A stretch of DNA of 64,000 nt from Parascedosporium putredinis (Eukaryota; Ascomycota; Sordariomycetes; Microascales; Microascaceae): contig CASHTG010000012.1 in the NCBI GenBank assembly GCA_949357655.1, positions 3,286,001 through 3,350,000 on the forward strand, given 5' to 3'. Below, in pieces: positions 46,283 to 58,507 of the stretch. The translations under genes and the position numbers were made by a program. Under the pieces are notes generated by a model. The model saw only the letters and a list, made by a program, of their open reading frames with translations, ran no database searches and was not told where the DNA came from. Position 1 is the first letter of the stretch. Each line of letters begins with the position of its first letter.

Positions 46283-48063
46283 ATGACTGTCTCCTCCGTC
46301 GCCCGCCAGAGCGTGGCACTTCTGCTCGCTTTGGGCAGTGTTGCGAACGCAGATACCTTCTACAAAATTGACACGGACGGTAATTCTCCCGCCCTTTTAA
46401 TTCACATGCGTAATGCTTCATTTCTTCGTGGCCGGCTCTCCCGGACGTTGGAAGCTTTTGAACAGAGTTTCCATGTCTCACCTCTCCTCTTCTCCCTCGT
46501 CTATAGATGGCTGGAGAGGGTGGCCGTGCCTACACGCAGCGACAAGTTGGATGATACGGAGTTAGATCGGGGCACTGACAACCTACGACTTTATAGATGA
46601 GATCCGCGAATCCGCCCGAACGCTTGCGTACGATACCATGCTCTACTACCACGGAAATGAAACCGGCCAGACGCCCGGTATCCTGCCCGGCCCCCACCTG
46701 GCGGTGACTACTACTGGTGGCAGGGAGGTGCTCTCTGGGGAACGATGCTTGACTACTGGCATATGACCGGGGACTCGACCTACAACTCCATCATCAGCCA
46801 GTCCCTCCTTTTCCAGGTCGGAGAGGGTGTTGATTACCAGCCACGAAACCACACTGCCTCTCTTGGAAACGACGACCAAGCCTTTTGGGGCATGTCAGCC
46901 ATGTTGGCCGCGGAGCTAAACTTCCCCAACCCTCCCTCGGACCAACCTCAGTGGCTCGCTCTTGCCCAAGCTGTCTGGAACACACAGGCCGACCCGGACC
47001 GACACGATGAGTACTGTGGTGGTGGTATGCGCTGGCAGATTCCTCTGTCGAACAACGGTTACAATTACAAGAACAGTAAGTTGCCCGTCCAATTCTTGTT
47101 ATGCTCGCAAAATCTCTCGGCGAACCCGCTGGCTTGCTGTTTCGATTATTGCTTTTCGCCAAAAGACTCCAAGAGCCTTCTAACACCCTCGACTAGCTAT
47201 TGCAAACGGTTGTTTCTTCAACATTGGCGCCCGTCTTGCACGCTTCACCGATAACTCTACCTATGCTAAGCACGCGGAAGATACTTGGGACTGGCTTGTG
47301 GGCGTTGGCTATATTGACGACAAGTGGAACGTCTATGACGGCGCTCACATCGAGACCAACTGCACCGACATCAACAAGGCCCAGTTCTCGTACAACGCTG
47401 CCGTTCTCTTGCAGGGCGCCGCTTTCTTGTACAACTATGTAAGTCCGCGCGCCGCGATGTACTCTACACACATGGAAATGCTAACTCCAACGCCTACCAT
47501 CACAAGACCGAGAAGGATATCTGGCAGACTAGGATCAACTCGCTTCTTGACAGGACCATCGAAGTCTTTTTCGAGCATGAGGTCGCCTACGAGGTGTCGT
47601 GCGAGCCCGAGCTCACATGCACAACCGACATGTACAGCTTCAAGGGATATCTCCACCGCTGGCTTAACCAGGTGTCCCAGCTCGCCCCCTTCACCAGCGA
47701 AAGGATCCGCCCGCTCCTTAGGACATCGGCTGAGGCAGCCATCCAGAAATGCATCGGCGGAGACTCTGGACGCGCTTGCGGCTTCAGCTGGACCGCTGAT
47801 GCCTTTGACGGCAAGATGGGCGCAGGCCAGCAGATGAATGTCCTCGCCGCCGTCTCCGGCCTTCTAATCGGCAGCGCGGGCCCCCACTCACTGCCAAGAC
47901 CGGAGGTACCAGCCAGGGCGATGTCAATGCTGGCTCTAACAGTCCGTTCCAGCGCGAGCATAGACCCCTTACTACGGGCGACAAGGCTGGCGCTGGTATC
48001 CTGACTGCTCTTATCCTCGCCGCGGCGACAGGCACCTTTGGGTGGATGAGCTGGGAGAGGTAA
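46283..48063 (+). CDS. GPI-anchored GH76 mannosidase-like protein, DFG5/DCW1 family
   Basis: Exons 46283-46379, 46597-47075, 47197-47438, 47507-48063. These proteins cross-link GPI mannoproteins into the fungal cell wall. A signal peptide (SVALLLALGSVANADTFYKI) precedes the GH76 domain: GDYYWWQGGALWGTML, the adjacent aspartates in LGNDDQAFWGMS, CGGGMRWQIP, NIGARLARFT, YDGAHIETNCTDINKAQFSY, FKGYLHRWLNQVSQLAPF and CGFSWTADAFDGKMGAGQQM. The C-terminus is hydrophobic (GILTALILAAATGTFGWMSW), as expected for GPI attachment. Frame breaks: C5 46691-46695 and C5 47881-47885, each one base short; restored length is 458 residues. Confidence 0.92.
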
Positions 48064-49095
48064 TGGAGAATCCCGCACTCAAGCACCCACCACAGCAACT
48101 ACCAGGGACCTTGCTCGAAGACACACTCCTGCATTATCAACGGTCATGAGTGGTAGGATGGCATGGTCGCTTTAACATATTTCGGGATTGGTTTCACTTT
48201 TGCAACAAACAACTAAGCATGAGGATTTGGGTGAACTTTACAAACGGCGTAAGGAGTGCAAGGCAAACAATCGGAATCGATGTATTACCCTCAATACGAG
48301 AACATTTTTCTTTCCTCTCTTCATATCTTTGCTGGCTCGGATCTAGAGTTAGATCTCGACCGACGACTCTTCATAGTTACTTTCCTTTATACTTTTTCCC
48401 AATGTAGTCTCTTCAATTTAATGTACAATTCCATCTTTTAACTTGATGTCCAACCTTGATTTCCCTCTTAGGCCATCCACCGTGTATCAAAGCTGCCTAG
48501 TTCTAGCTTGGTTCTCCGGTTGTTGTGTAGTGGTCCCAGACGTATATTGTTCTGCTCCATTGGCATAGTCTTGATTTTGAAGCCGGCGACATCCAACCCG
48601 AGTGATGGGGCTCTCCTTGCAGAGGAGAAGTGGTTCCCCGCCATTTCTCGCCGCAGGCTATTTGGCTGTGTAAAATATTGTAATGCCCAGTCTCTATGAT
48701 CGATGCGGGGTGTGGGAGGGAGTTTTAGCCTTGCCTGCTTCGAAATGCGTTTTCGAGCTGTATTTGCGCGTTTGTCGTGTCGTTGCCTCGCACAGATGAA
48801 TACCCACTGATCACGACCTCGACGAAACAAGTTGGTTTCGTCTTGTCAACTTCTTCTTGGGCCCCTTCCTACCTGGCACGCACCTATTTTCACAGGGTGC
48901 ACAACATTCTATTTTTCCCCCATCTTCCTTGAATTTTCTCACTTTTTTCTTTAGAATAAAATAAAAACCCCGCTATTCTTCCTACTGCAAGACGAGATCG
49001 CACAGGACGACGCCCCCTCTCGCCGGTCAGCCCGTCGTAGTCCACCCCCAAAAGGCTTATTAGAGGCAGGAAGAACCTCCGCACCCACCGCGAGC
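48064..49095. other. Intergenic region between DFG5-like and MYND genes
   Basis: About 1 kb in tandem orientation, AT-rich on the left and pyrimidine-rich ahead of the MYND gene. No gene seen. Confidence 0.4.
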
Positions 49096-49827
49096 ATGTC
49101 CCTCCTCGCCGACTTCTCTCTCGGCATCGCCAAATTCCCCTCCTTCGACACCCTCCCCAGCGCCACTAACCCCTCCGCCTGCCCGGAGCCCCCGCACCCC
49201 TGGTTCCTGGTCGGCCAGGTCGCCGAGAACATGACCATTACTCAGCCGACCCTCATCTGCCGGGATCGCGCGAGCGCTAGCTTCGCCCTGACCTTTGAGG
49301 AGCGGGACTTTAGCCTCGCCTCCTTCAAGAAGGGGCACACTGTCGTGGTCAAGGGTGCGCGGCGGACCGAGGGCAAGGAGGAGGGCAAGAGGGGTTCGTG
49401 ACTGTCGCGAGGGGCTCCGAGGGCCCTGAACGCGTGAGGTGCTTGCCGGGACCGATGGATCGCGTCCTCGTCCTGGCGGGGGCCATGGAGCGCGAGGGGT
49501 CCTCCGAGGCGTGTGCTGTCTGTGGTGGGGAAGGGACGCGCAAGTGTACGGGGTGCGGCTGGGCGAGGTACTGCGGCAAGGTAGGTTGAGCGAGCAGGAT
49601 GGAAAAAGTCGTTGGACTGGCCCGTCCCAAGCTATTATACCAACGGGGAGGCTGGGTTCAAATCGGGGAAGCCTGGCTTCTTTGCCTCGTGTGACGTAGT
49701 GCAAGAGAAGATGATGCTGACGTAGAATCTATAGGATTGCCAAGTGGTGGGCTGGACGGAAAAGGGCCACAAGGCCGACTGCAAGATTTACAAAGCATTG
49801 AGGGAATTGGATGATCTGGCAGAGTGA
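49096..49827 (+). CDS. Small MYND-type zinc-finger protein
   Basis: Exons 49096-49580 and 49735-49827; 192 residues after one repair at G4 49391-49394. The N-terminal part (MSLLADFSLGIAKFPSFDTL) forms a small strand-rich domain ending in the KGHTVVVKGARR region. The C-terminal MYND finger is complete across the intron: CAVCGGEGTRKCTGCGWARY, CGKDCQVVGWTEKGHKADC. MYND fingers bind proline-rich partner peptides. No SET domain is present, so it is not a SMYD methyltransferase. Function unknown. Confidence 0.85.
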
Positions 49828-50381
49828 AACCAACTCAACTTGGAGGTATGAGATGCCCTATCTCCAAGGCTTCCCGCGACGCTCTTGCTCTGCGTAACTG
49901 TTTGGCAGCCGGGCGCAACGGAGATAGCCTCTTTGGGTAGCTTGTTGACCGTCCTGGGAGTGGGTGTTCAAAATGATAACACGAGAAGTCACGACCTATT
50001 CGTGGAGAGGTTCAAGCTCAAGCTCAAGCACGGACGTGAAGGGATGGAACGCAAAAGAAGAAGTCCATAAATAATATCAAGACACCGACATATTAAACCA
50101 CCAGATATAGCTCTGCCCTCAGACTCCCGCCTGTTTGGTTTCTCATCAAGATGCCCTCACTAGAGATTAAAGCCATGATAGACGTAAACAGGACATCCGT
50201 TGTTACACCTTTTTTCTTCCCTCCTTCGCGCCCTTTGTTTGGTCCGGGGCAGGTCTCTCTGCCCATATTAAACAGTGGATATACTTTGAAAATATGTACA
50301 GAATATCGAACTGTGGGAATTATTAAAGGATAAAAACAAACAACTACTCGCCAACACGCCCACGTTCCTCATCTTGTCTGA
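49828..50381. other. Convergent 3' region (MYND / ERG4)
   Basis: About 0.55 kb between two 3' ends. Nothing notable. Confidence 0.4.
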
Positions 50382-52403
50382 TTAAATGACATACTGTAAC
50401 GCAGGTAAATTAGAGACAATGAAACATTGAACAATGTCCTTGACCAGATAGGTAGACTTACGGGAATGAAGAGATAGGGAACCTGCTTCTCGTACTCAAG
50501 CCAGGTCTCGCCGTACTTGGTACGGCACCTTCGGATGTCACGAGCAGCGCGGTGAGCAATCATGATGACGAAGAATAAGGGGTAGAACCAAGGGAAGGGA
50601 CTCCTGCGAAGGTATCGTTAGTATGTTTGCATGATGAGGAAAAACAATCAACAAGCTGTCTGTTACGTACTTGAACCCGGTGATCAATCCCCAGCTGACG
50701 GCGAAAAAGACATCGGCGGTATAATGAATCTTTCGAGCAAGACCGTACCAGCCATCGACAAGAATAGTATCTCCCGAAGGGGTGGTGAGGGTCTTAGGGT
50801 TGTGGACAGTCTGCCACGGGACCTGGGGAAAGTGTTGCGCCAGACAACCTTTCCACGCTCCATGGCCCTAAACCTGTTCTTCTGGCTGTTGCAGCTGTCC
50901 CACACCCAGTACCAGAAGAGGTACGCAGCGTAGAGGGCAGCAAGGGCAAAGCGGTTCCACCTGTACCCAGCGGGGTCGTGGTTGGCGAGGTAGATGGTGC
51001 AGTGGCAATAAGAGAGGGGGACGCCGGCAAGATTCCAGAAGATGAGCATGAAGCCCCACTTCTCATAGTACATATCCCTGTGTAAGATGATTCGGTGGTT
51101 AGCTACGTTTGTTCCAAAACCTTGGACTGAAATGGGTTCCATTTGGGAGCTTACCAGGTAGTGACAATCAACTCCTCGCCCTTGGAGCAAGCGTTGGCGT
51201 AAAGATAGTGGGCCATGACGAGGAACATGACCTCTCCCGAAACGAAGCCGTACCTCTCATATTGGCGCGCGGCAGCACCGCAGCTGAGGAAGAAGAGAAT
51301 GTACCAAGGGAGACGGACCTCGAAAAACATCTTGAAGTCGAGGACTCCGAACATGCGAGGGTTTAGCTCCGCACCCATGAAGAAGTCATAGATGGGGTAG
51401 CCAGTCATCCTGTGCTGAGCCCCGCGGGCGAGAGCCGAAAAGTACGCAATGAAGCTGACGATGAACCCGCTGAAGATGGCGACGGAGAGCAGTGGGCCAA
51501 ACTCGTCAATCACCGTGTACAGAGGGAAGACGCCGGTGTAATGCAGGAGACCGGCAACGACAATGTTGAAGTAAAGGCTGGTGTATGCGCTGCAATAATA
51601 CTTGAGCTGCATTCCACCCGCATGTGGGAGAGGCTTGCCCCAAGCCCAGACACCCGGCAACAGACAGTAGCATGCTCCTTCAAAGATGAAAAAGTCCAGT
51701 AGATAGTCCATGCCCTGACGGAGGGGTAGGCACCGGTGTAGACGAGGTTGACGAGATGGTTTCCGAAGTCCGCCCAGCTCTGGCCGGCCTCTGGTCGGGG
51801 ATGCCGCCGTCGTAGTATGTTGCGCCAATCCACATGTACCACATGAGAAGCGGGAAGCCGATCATCAGGCCGAGGGTACCAAGGCTCCCGCCGAACTCGA
51901 ACTCGCCAGAGTAGTCGATCTTAGGGTCCTGGCCAGGTATCCAGCCATCAACGACTGAATGGGCGACGCCCTCCTTTTCAGAATGGCCATTGGCAGCAGC
52001 CTTCTCAACAGGCTGCGTCTCGACCGGAGTTGCCTGGACGGGCTCGACCTTTCGTCCTCACTCATGTTCTCGACGAATCTAGCTGTCCTCCTGCGAGTAA
52101 CGCGGGGGCTGGCTTCGCTGTCGTGTCCGCCGCAGAGCTCGAGTCACTGTCCTCAACAGGCGCCGGCGTCGAGCGACGCGAGACTCGGCGAGGAGTCTCA
52201 ATCATACCTTCGAAGAGCTCCTTCTTTCTATGTAATGGATGACACCGCGGGTTAGCGACAAGTCCATACGACTAGGCAAGAATCCCGGCGGGTTGCGGTC
52301 AGACAGTCCCTATGCGCGGGGATTGTGGACTTCTCGAGTGCTGATAGGGGTAGAAAGAAGAGACATACCGAGGAGTCTGGCGAAGTGAGTACCGACCCGA
52401 CAT
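50382..52403 (-). CDS. ERG4: Delta(24(24(1)))-sterol reductase, last step of ergosterol synthesis
   Basis: Exons 52403-52369, 52227-51155, 51077-50671, 50603-50462, 50393-50382 (12 nt). The enzyme reduces the C24(28) double bond with NADPH in the ER membrane. Family landmarks: EFEFGGSLGTLGLMIGFPLL, YDFFMGAELNPR, DFKMFFEVRLPWY, YANACSKGEELIVTTWDMYY, NLAGVPLSYCHCTIYLANHD, DGWYGLARKIHYTADVFFAV and the C-terminal KYGETWLEYEKQVPYLFIP followed by YVI from the last tiny exon. Many membrane segments. The N-terminal extension is acidic and serine-rich. Five frame breaks, each one base short: G5 52104-52108, TTT 52050-52052, G4 51797-51800, A5 51689-51693, G4 50825-50828. Restored length is 557 residues, with every exon phase agreeing. 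Confidence 0.95.
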
Positions 52404-53998
52404 GGCGATGGCTACAGAAAACCTGTTATAAGATATATGGGTGGATATATATCCTATTACTACTCAAGGGAGATGAGAAAGAAGAGAAGCCTTCAACTAG
52501 GAACCAGAGGCATCCGAGGCTACAGACACATGATTCAACGCAATGCCAATGAGGGAATGTGGATGCGAGGTGGATGTGTGTCCTTTGCGATCTCGCCCAG
52601 GGTCCAAAGAAAGCGCGAACGAAAGAAAGGGAAAAAACAATATAATCAGAGCTATGCTTGTCTTCACTCCCGTCCACACAGCCAAAAGTGCCGGTCTCCA
52701 GGGGCGATCAGTGGGCAGGTGCTCCCCGCAATGTACAGACCACCAAAATTAGGCGAGTTGGTACTTCACAAATTCATGAATTGTCTCTTGGTGGAACCGC
52801 ACTGGTGACTTCTAAATGCCTTGCCCCTGAGCCCAGACCCAGGGCAGGCTGAAGCCCCTTGTGGAGCCAATTCAGCCAACGGCTTGATTGCTGGGCTGGA
52901 GAACATCAAAGCTTGCAGCTACGGCGCAGGCCGGGGTATTGGATCCGAATACGATTAACCAATTGATCGACACCAAAGCTAGTGGAGGATTGGGGGATGG
53001 ATGCCACTTGGAATATCTGCTCTCCAAAATGCGTCTTTTGTTTTCAGCTGTCAATTCTTTTCATGTTACCTTGCCTCCCCATGAGAGCCAGAGGTTGTTA
53101 GAGTCGCACCATTTTGCCAGCCATTCCACAAACAAATGGCTGGTGTATTTCGATGTGGAAATCAATAGGATTCAAGCTTGCTTGTGGAATGACCTCAATA
53201 TTATGGGAGGGCCCGCGCAACTGTTTTCTGTTTTCTTTTTTTCCAAGAGGGGAGATTAATGCCGCCTGTACAAGTAATTATGGGCCTGTGGATCTTCATG
53301 GGTAGAAATATAACGTAATAATTCTGACTAGGCGGCAGCGTTAGTCAGAAAAGTTCTGCCATTCTGGTGATTGGGGCACCCGCACACCGCTTTCGAAGGA
53401 ATATATAATGGCACACACTCCTCGAGCTTTTGGTCTTTTCTTCTTTTCTTCTTTAGCTCTCTTTGCCTGTACGTTCCTACCCCTACTATGAAGACAATCC
53501 GCAACTTTCTCGGCATGGTGCTAACCTCCTCGACTACAGTTTGGCTTAGATCAAGTGTAGTATCTGTTCTTTTCAGTTTAATCTCTGAAAGGTCTCTAAG
53601 GAGACCAATCGTGATTAATCTTATTTTTGCCTCTCGGGAGAAGTCCTCTGTGCTTGCGCATGGCTTCACCCACAGTGTCCCTGGTATTACACTGCCTCCA
53701 GGCGACGCGAACCTCTGTTTTCATTGCTTTCCAAGCTTGTCTTGGAGTGTGAAGAAGGCGTTTTGAGTTCTTTTAGATTGTAGAGTGTGGGATGGGCTAG
53801 GGTCTGAAGTAAATGGAGCTGGTCAAATCCCGTGAGGTGCGTAGTCGAATGGGAATCTATCTATTCGTGACGTACTTGAGTATAGCTGCCAACGCGTGCC
53901 CGAAGAGCTAGGAGATGCATGTATAACCTTCATCCGCTCATCTCATTCTCGTAACTTGAACAAAAAACTCAAAACCATCCCTCCAAATCCTTCCCACA
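52404..53998. promoter_or_regulatory. Divergent region (ERG4 / translin) with one doubtful small ORF
   Basis: About 1.6 kb. A 131-codon frame at 53371-53766 has a TATATAATGG context and could be read from 53408 as a signal-peptide-like start with a short intron, but there is no other support. Otherwise nothing seen. Confidence 0.4.
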
Positions 53999-55021
53999 AT
54001 GTCAAGCGGCTCCCCTTCGCGTCTTTTGGATCCTGCCATTTTTCCTGATCTCAAGGACAAGATCGAGCAGGAGACCCAAGTCAAGGATGCTTTGACTCAG
54101 ATCGTCCAGAAGCTTGAGGCTACCAATTCGTATGCACAAGGATTGCTCTCCCGCATCCATGCTACCCCCGCCAACATTGTGAGTTTCTCCATCATGGAAA
54201 TTGCTGTTGCCGCACTTGTAGATTGGTGGGCGTGATCCAAAACACCTCCTGGCATCCCTAGTCTAACGTATGCTCCGGACGATCTCCAGACCCTGGTCTT
54301 CTCGCCGAGGTAGAGCTCGAGGTGAAGAAAGAGATTGAGATCATCAAGGAACTCTCTGATTATGCCTCCCAGCACCCTTACTACAAGTACGTCTTCTTCC
54401 GATTCGACCATCATTTCTTCATGTCATCATGCCTAACGTTTTGCTCCTTTCCTACAGATACAATCAAAAGTGGTCATGGACCATGAATCATGTCCTCTTT
54501 ACCGTGATCCTCTGTGGATTTCTTGGTGGAATGGCAACGGAAACTAAGCCCGGTGAATTTGGTCGTCTCTTGACCCCTGACGACATCAGCGAGATTCTTC
54601 AAGGTAATCCAGACCTTCCCCTGATAGCCTAGCCCGTTCCACCTTGTAGTGTATGCTCTATTTATTAACCCGCACTATGAACTGTATAGTTCCGGTGAAC
54701 GTCAAGGACCGCGATGTCTTCCACATCACCATTGAAGAATATCTGACGGCCCTTACGATGCTCTGTGATGAGCTCAGCCGTCTCGCCACCAATAGTGTAA
54801 CCCTAAAGGATTTTGATCAAGCCGTGCAAATCCAGTCGTTTGTCAAGGAGCTCTTTGGTGGATTCCTCCTGCTGAATCTTAAGAATGACCCCTTGAGGAA
54901 GCGCGTCGACGGAGTCAAGTACGCCGTGAAGAAGACTGAAGAGATTGTCTATGATTTGACTGTGAGGAAGCTGGTGGCCCCTCCTGGTGACGCTTCCAGC
55001 TCAGGCGAGATGGTGGGCTAA
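53999..55021 (+). CDS. Translin family protein
   Basis: Exons 53999-54178, 54290-54386, 54458-54603, 54690-55021; 251 residues after one repair at CCC 54291-54293. All-helical nucleic-acid-binding protein: LKDKIEQETQVKDALTQIVQ, LLAEVELEVKKEIEIIKEL, PYYKYNQKWSWTMNHVLFTV, FHITIEEYLTALTMLCDELS, LKDFDQAVQIQSFVKELFGG and FLLLNLKNDPLRKRVDGVKY. Translin forms octamers and, with Trax, the C3PO RNase that cleaves small RNA passenger strands or tRNA fragments. I see only translin here, not Trax. Confidence 0.92.
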
Positions 55022-55630
55022 AAGAGATGAGGCAGCCCCGCCCCTGCGCGTTTGCCAGAGACAACGTCACAGGACAGAGGCATGCATGTGGCTATGATGC
55101 AAACTAGCAATTGTGCATTCCCCAGGCCCTCCCCACACGACTTCCTCCAGGACAAACAAAAAAGAACGATGCGGATGAGCTATCGACAGCCAATATAAAA
55201 AGAAAAAAATGTGGATTAAAGAAACGCGGCACTAGACGTTACCCTCGAACCAGCACACACCTCGACGCAGTGCTATCACAACGTCGTTGATGCTAGTCCA
55301 CCGTCCGAAATCAAACTCAAATGTTGTCACAGTAGAGTACATAAGACCAGTGCAAAGAACCCTGAATGCTTCCTGTGATATGCTTCCCAATGCCTTGCCG
55401 GTACCCTTTCCGATGGCATCCCATTTAGACTACCCATTATTCTTGAGGCGACCTCCGATGAGGCAGTCCGTCACCACTTCGCTGGGCAACCATTAAGCAT
55501 TTCCAATTTGACACAAGCACCAGGCTGCGCTCAGCGTCTGTAGATCAGTGCCTAGTGCCAGATCTACAAGGCCGCTGAGGGGAACAAGGTGCGACGCTCG
55601 GTATAGCCTCTCCTTCATTCCTTACGCCAC
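55022..55630. other. Convergent 3' region (translin / V-ATPase c)
   Basis: About 0.6 kb, no gene seen. Confidence 0.4.
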
Positions 55631-56544
55631 TTAGCACTGGGTGCCTGAAGTCGCCTTCGAGTTCATGAGAAGAGCCACGATAAGACCATAGAGACCTAGA
55701 AAGGGCCGGGCGGTTAGCTATCAGGTACAAGCGTGCTTGCGGTGTTGTTCCTGAAACAAAAGAAAAAAACGTACCCAAGACTTCGGCGAAAATGAGAATC
55801 AAGATCATGCCAACGAAGAGGCGGGGTTGCTGGGCAGTACCACGAACACCGGCATCACCAACGATGCCGATGGCGAAACCAGCAGCGAGACCGGAGAGAC
55901 CGACAGAGAGACCGGCACCGAGCTGGACGAAGCCAGTGTACAGGGGAGAGCCTGTTGGAGGTTGTCGGAGATAAGGACAGAGACGACGAGACCGTAGATA
56001 CCAATAATACCAGCCATGACAACGGGGATAATGTCTATGGGCGTTGTTAGAAAAATATGTCTCAGCTATTAGGCCAGTCCAGCGACAACATACTCTTGAC
56101 GATAAGGTCAGGTCGGAGAACACCGGTGGCGGCAATTCCGACACCAGACTTGGCAGTTCCGTACGAGGCACCGAGGCAAGTGAAGACGATAGCAGCCGTG
56201 CAACCCATGGCGCCAAAGAAGGGCTGTAAAGTGGTTAGCGAGGAAGTTACAGATTAAATGGCCCTCAATGTTGGGTTTGAGGGTCGTCGATTCAGAGGTT
56301 CGCCATCGCGGGATTTCGGTAACGCTTGGACAGCTCGGAGAATTAACTAACCGCATAGACAGGGCTACATCGTGGTACAGTTAGCTTTATATTCTGTAAA
56401 GGATGAGAGATGGATGGAAAACAAGCGAGGATCGTGGCGTTGGAAGCTATCGATGATGCGGTTTGCGAGGCAGAGAGGATGACGACGATGGAGAGAGAGC
56501 ATAACGTACCAAGCCTCAGTGATCTTAAGACCTCCTTCAGACAT
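55631..56544 (-). CDS. VMA3: V-type proton ATPase 16 kDa proteolipid subunit c
   Basis: Five exons (56544-56510, 56364-56352 of only 13 nt, 56223-56094, 56034-55775, 55695-55631). It forms the rotor ring of the vacuolar proton pump. Sequence: MSEGGLKITEACPVYAPFFG, MGCTAAIVFTCLGASYGTAK, IIPVVMAGIIGIYGLVVSVL, LGAGLSVGLSGLAAGFAIGI, and the fourth helix [20 protein letters not shown] with the proton-carrying glutamate. The frame breaks at G4 55943-55946, one base short; restored length is 167 residues, close to the usual 160. It diverges from SNU13. Confidence 0.96.
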
Positions 56545-57146
56545 TTTGAAGAATTATGTAGTAGCTACGAAAGCGATAGAAGTGAATAGAGAAGGAAAAA
56601 AGTTGAAAGCGAAGGGATCGAAGAAATCGAAGAGATCGAAAGGATGGGGGCGAAGAAAGAGATGTTGGTGTTTTAGCTGTAAGGATTGGCAGGAAGCTCT
56701 GGAGCCGGGGAGCAGGTTCGTTTTGGTCGAAGGAGAGCACTGGATGCTGGCTTGGAGCGCCATTTGATGACAGGCAAGGTTTTGATTCGAGGCCCCTAAG
56801 GTTGAATGCAGCTTGTCACGTGAAAGCACGGATCAACTTTAGCCTTCCCTGTTTTTCCCTTTGTTTAATCGCTGGAAGGCGCGGCTAGTTCCTTGCAGCT
56901 CTGGCTATTGGTATCAGCTGTAACCAGCCTTCCACCACCAGAGAAAGTAGGAAAAAAAAAAGAGTCTGAAAAAAAAGTTGTCTGCACCGCCGTTCTTCAC
57001 TCTTTTCCTTCTCCAGCAACTTTTACACACCGCAACACCGTCACCATTCCTTGACATATTCAAATCAGAGGATCAGGGCGAGCAAACTAGCCGTGAACCC
57101 TGAAGAAAATCCACTTTCAACTTCACCAAACCAATAATTAGCGACA
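56545..57146. promoter_or_regulatory. Divergent promoter region (V-ATPase c / SNU13)
   Basis: About 0.6 kb between two highly expressed housekeeping genes. It contains a purine-rich tract at about 56610-56660 next to the V-ATPase gene and A-runs near 56950-56978. No known site recognised. Confidence 0.5.
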
Positions 57147-57757
57147 ATGGCTGACGAGAACGGTGCTGGTAAGCACTTTCACCCCACTTCTGTGTGCTCT
57201 CTAGATTCGTCGTTGCTAACTTCACAACAGCCTGGCCCTTGGCCGATGCTTCCCTCGAACAGGAACTTCTTGACCTTGTCCAGTCCTGCCAGCGTAAGCC
57301 CTAAATCCTCCATCATCTACAATTCCAAGTCCGCCACAAGATCTGGCATGAGAGTAGTACTTTGACTAACAAACGTCTCCAGACGCTCGCCAACTCAAGA
57401 AGGGTGCCAACGAGGCTACCAAGTCCCTGAACCGTGGTGTCTCCGAGCTCATCATCCTCGCCGCGGATACTTCGCCCCTCGCCATTGTGCTCCACCTTCC
57501 CGTCCTTTGCGAAGACAAGAATGGTGAGTGAGCCCCTCGTGGTCACGCCAGCACCCATGACACGACCTCCCATGCTAACTGTTATCTCCTCTTCCTTTCC
57601 AGTTCCCTACATCTACGTTTCTTCGAAGGTCTCGCTCGGCCGCGCCTGCGGTGTGAGCCGCGCTGTCATTGCCGCCTCGATCACGAGTAACGAGGGCAGT
57701 GAGCTCGCTGACAAGATCAGGAGCATGCGCGAGAAGGTCGAGAGGGTTGCCCTCTAA
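57147..57757 (+). CDS. SNU13: U4/U6.U5 snRNP and box C/D snoRNP protein Snu13 (15.5K, L7Ae family)
   Basis: Exons 57147-57168, 57231-57293, 57383-57523, 57603-57757 give 126 residues, intact. It binds the kink-turn in U4 snRNA and in box C/D snoRNAs. The L7Ae fold is evident: LADASLEQELLDLVQSCQHA, RQLKKGANEATKSLNRGVSE, LIILAADTSPLAIVLHLPVL, CEDKNVPYIYVSSKVSLGRA and CGVSRAVIAASITSNEGSEL. The first exon is 22 nt. No snoRNA-like C/D boxes are obvious in its introns. Confidence 0.97.
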
Positions 57758-58507
57758 GCTCATGATTGCATGACGATAGAAGGGAAGGTTGGAACAAGGC
57801 ATACTAAAGAGCTTAATATGACCAATACCATACACCTGAGCGTCCAAGCGAAGGTCAAAGGGCTGGTCTAAGCTTATGGTGATGGATGTCAGTGTTATAT
57901 GTGCTAAGTGTACATGGATCAACTCATTCAACTATAACCATAGTATAGCTGTGGTGGAACTTTGAGAAGAACAAGAGATAGACAAGCATCCTCTTTAAAA
58001 GATAAAAAAAATATAAACAGAAAAAAGCCGAGCGTCTTTGTCTGAGGCGTAGCGAAGCACTTAGTATCCTCTGCCCGTTCGTTGTGATTTGAATTGGTCG
58101 TATCAGTTCGGAAGGCACAAGCCGGCCTATGTTATTGATGTCAATTGATGGAATCGATCACTATGATCCATGGATGTTTTGGGCCTCTCTATTGATGGAT
58201 GTTGTCCGTCCTCGGCCTGCGTACCCCACTAATGCTAATGCTCCAAGCCCAATGATCCCAGCACCCCACCATCCAGCACATTGACATTGGGTCATTCGGC
58301 TTACATTGATTAAGCACTTCCTGCACTCCGATCGCCCTCATCGCCTGGTTTGGGTCCTCTATGACGACCAGCGTGCGTCTTGACTCTCGCAACCCGAGAA
58401 CTCCCCGAGCTTCACTTAGGCCTGAAGCTTTGTTCGCGAGGTGTGCTCACGCTTTCATTACCAAATGTTCATAGAAATAAAGGCTATGATCACTTCTTAA
58501 TTTCAGA
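57758..58507. other. Spacer between SNU13 and the SAC phosphatase gene
   Basis: About 0.75 kb in tandem orientation. It contains repeated short ATGGAT/CAATTGATGG words near 58130-58200. No gene seen. Confidence 0.4.

Noticed and set aside
49640..49680. GGTTCAAATC, tRNA T-loop-like word in the MYND intron
   Set aside because: No cloverleaf can be built from the surrounding sequence.
50382..52403. MBOAT sterol acyltransferase as identity of the ERG4 gene
   Set aside because: First impression from the membrane segments; the blocks YDFFMGAELNPR, FFEVRLPWY, ANACSKGEELIV and the FIPYVI ending identify the sterol C24 reductase instead.
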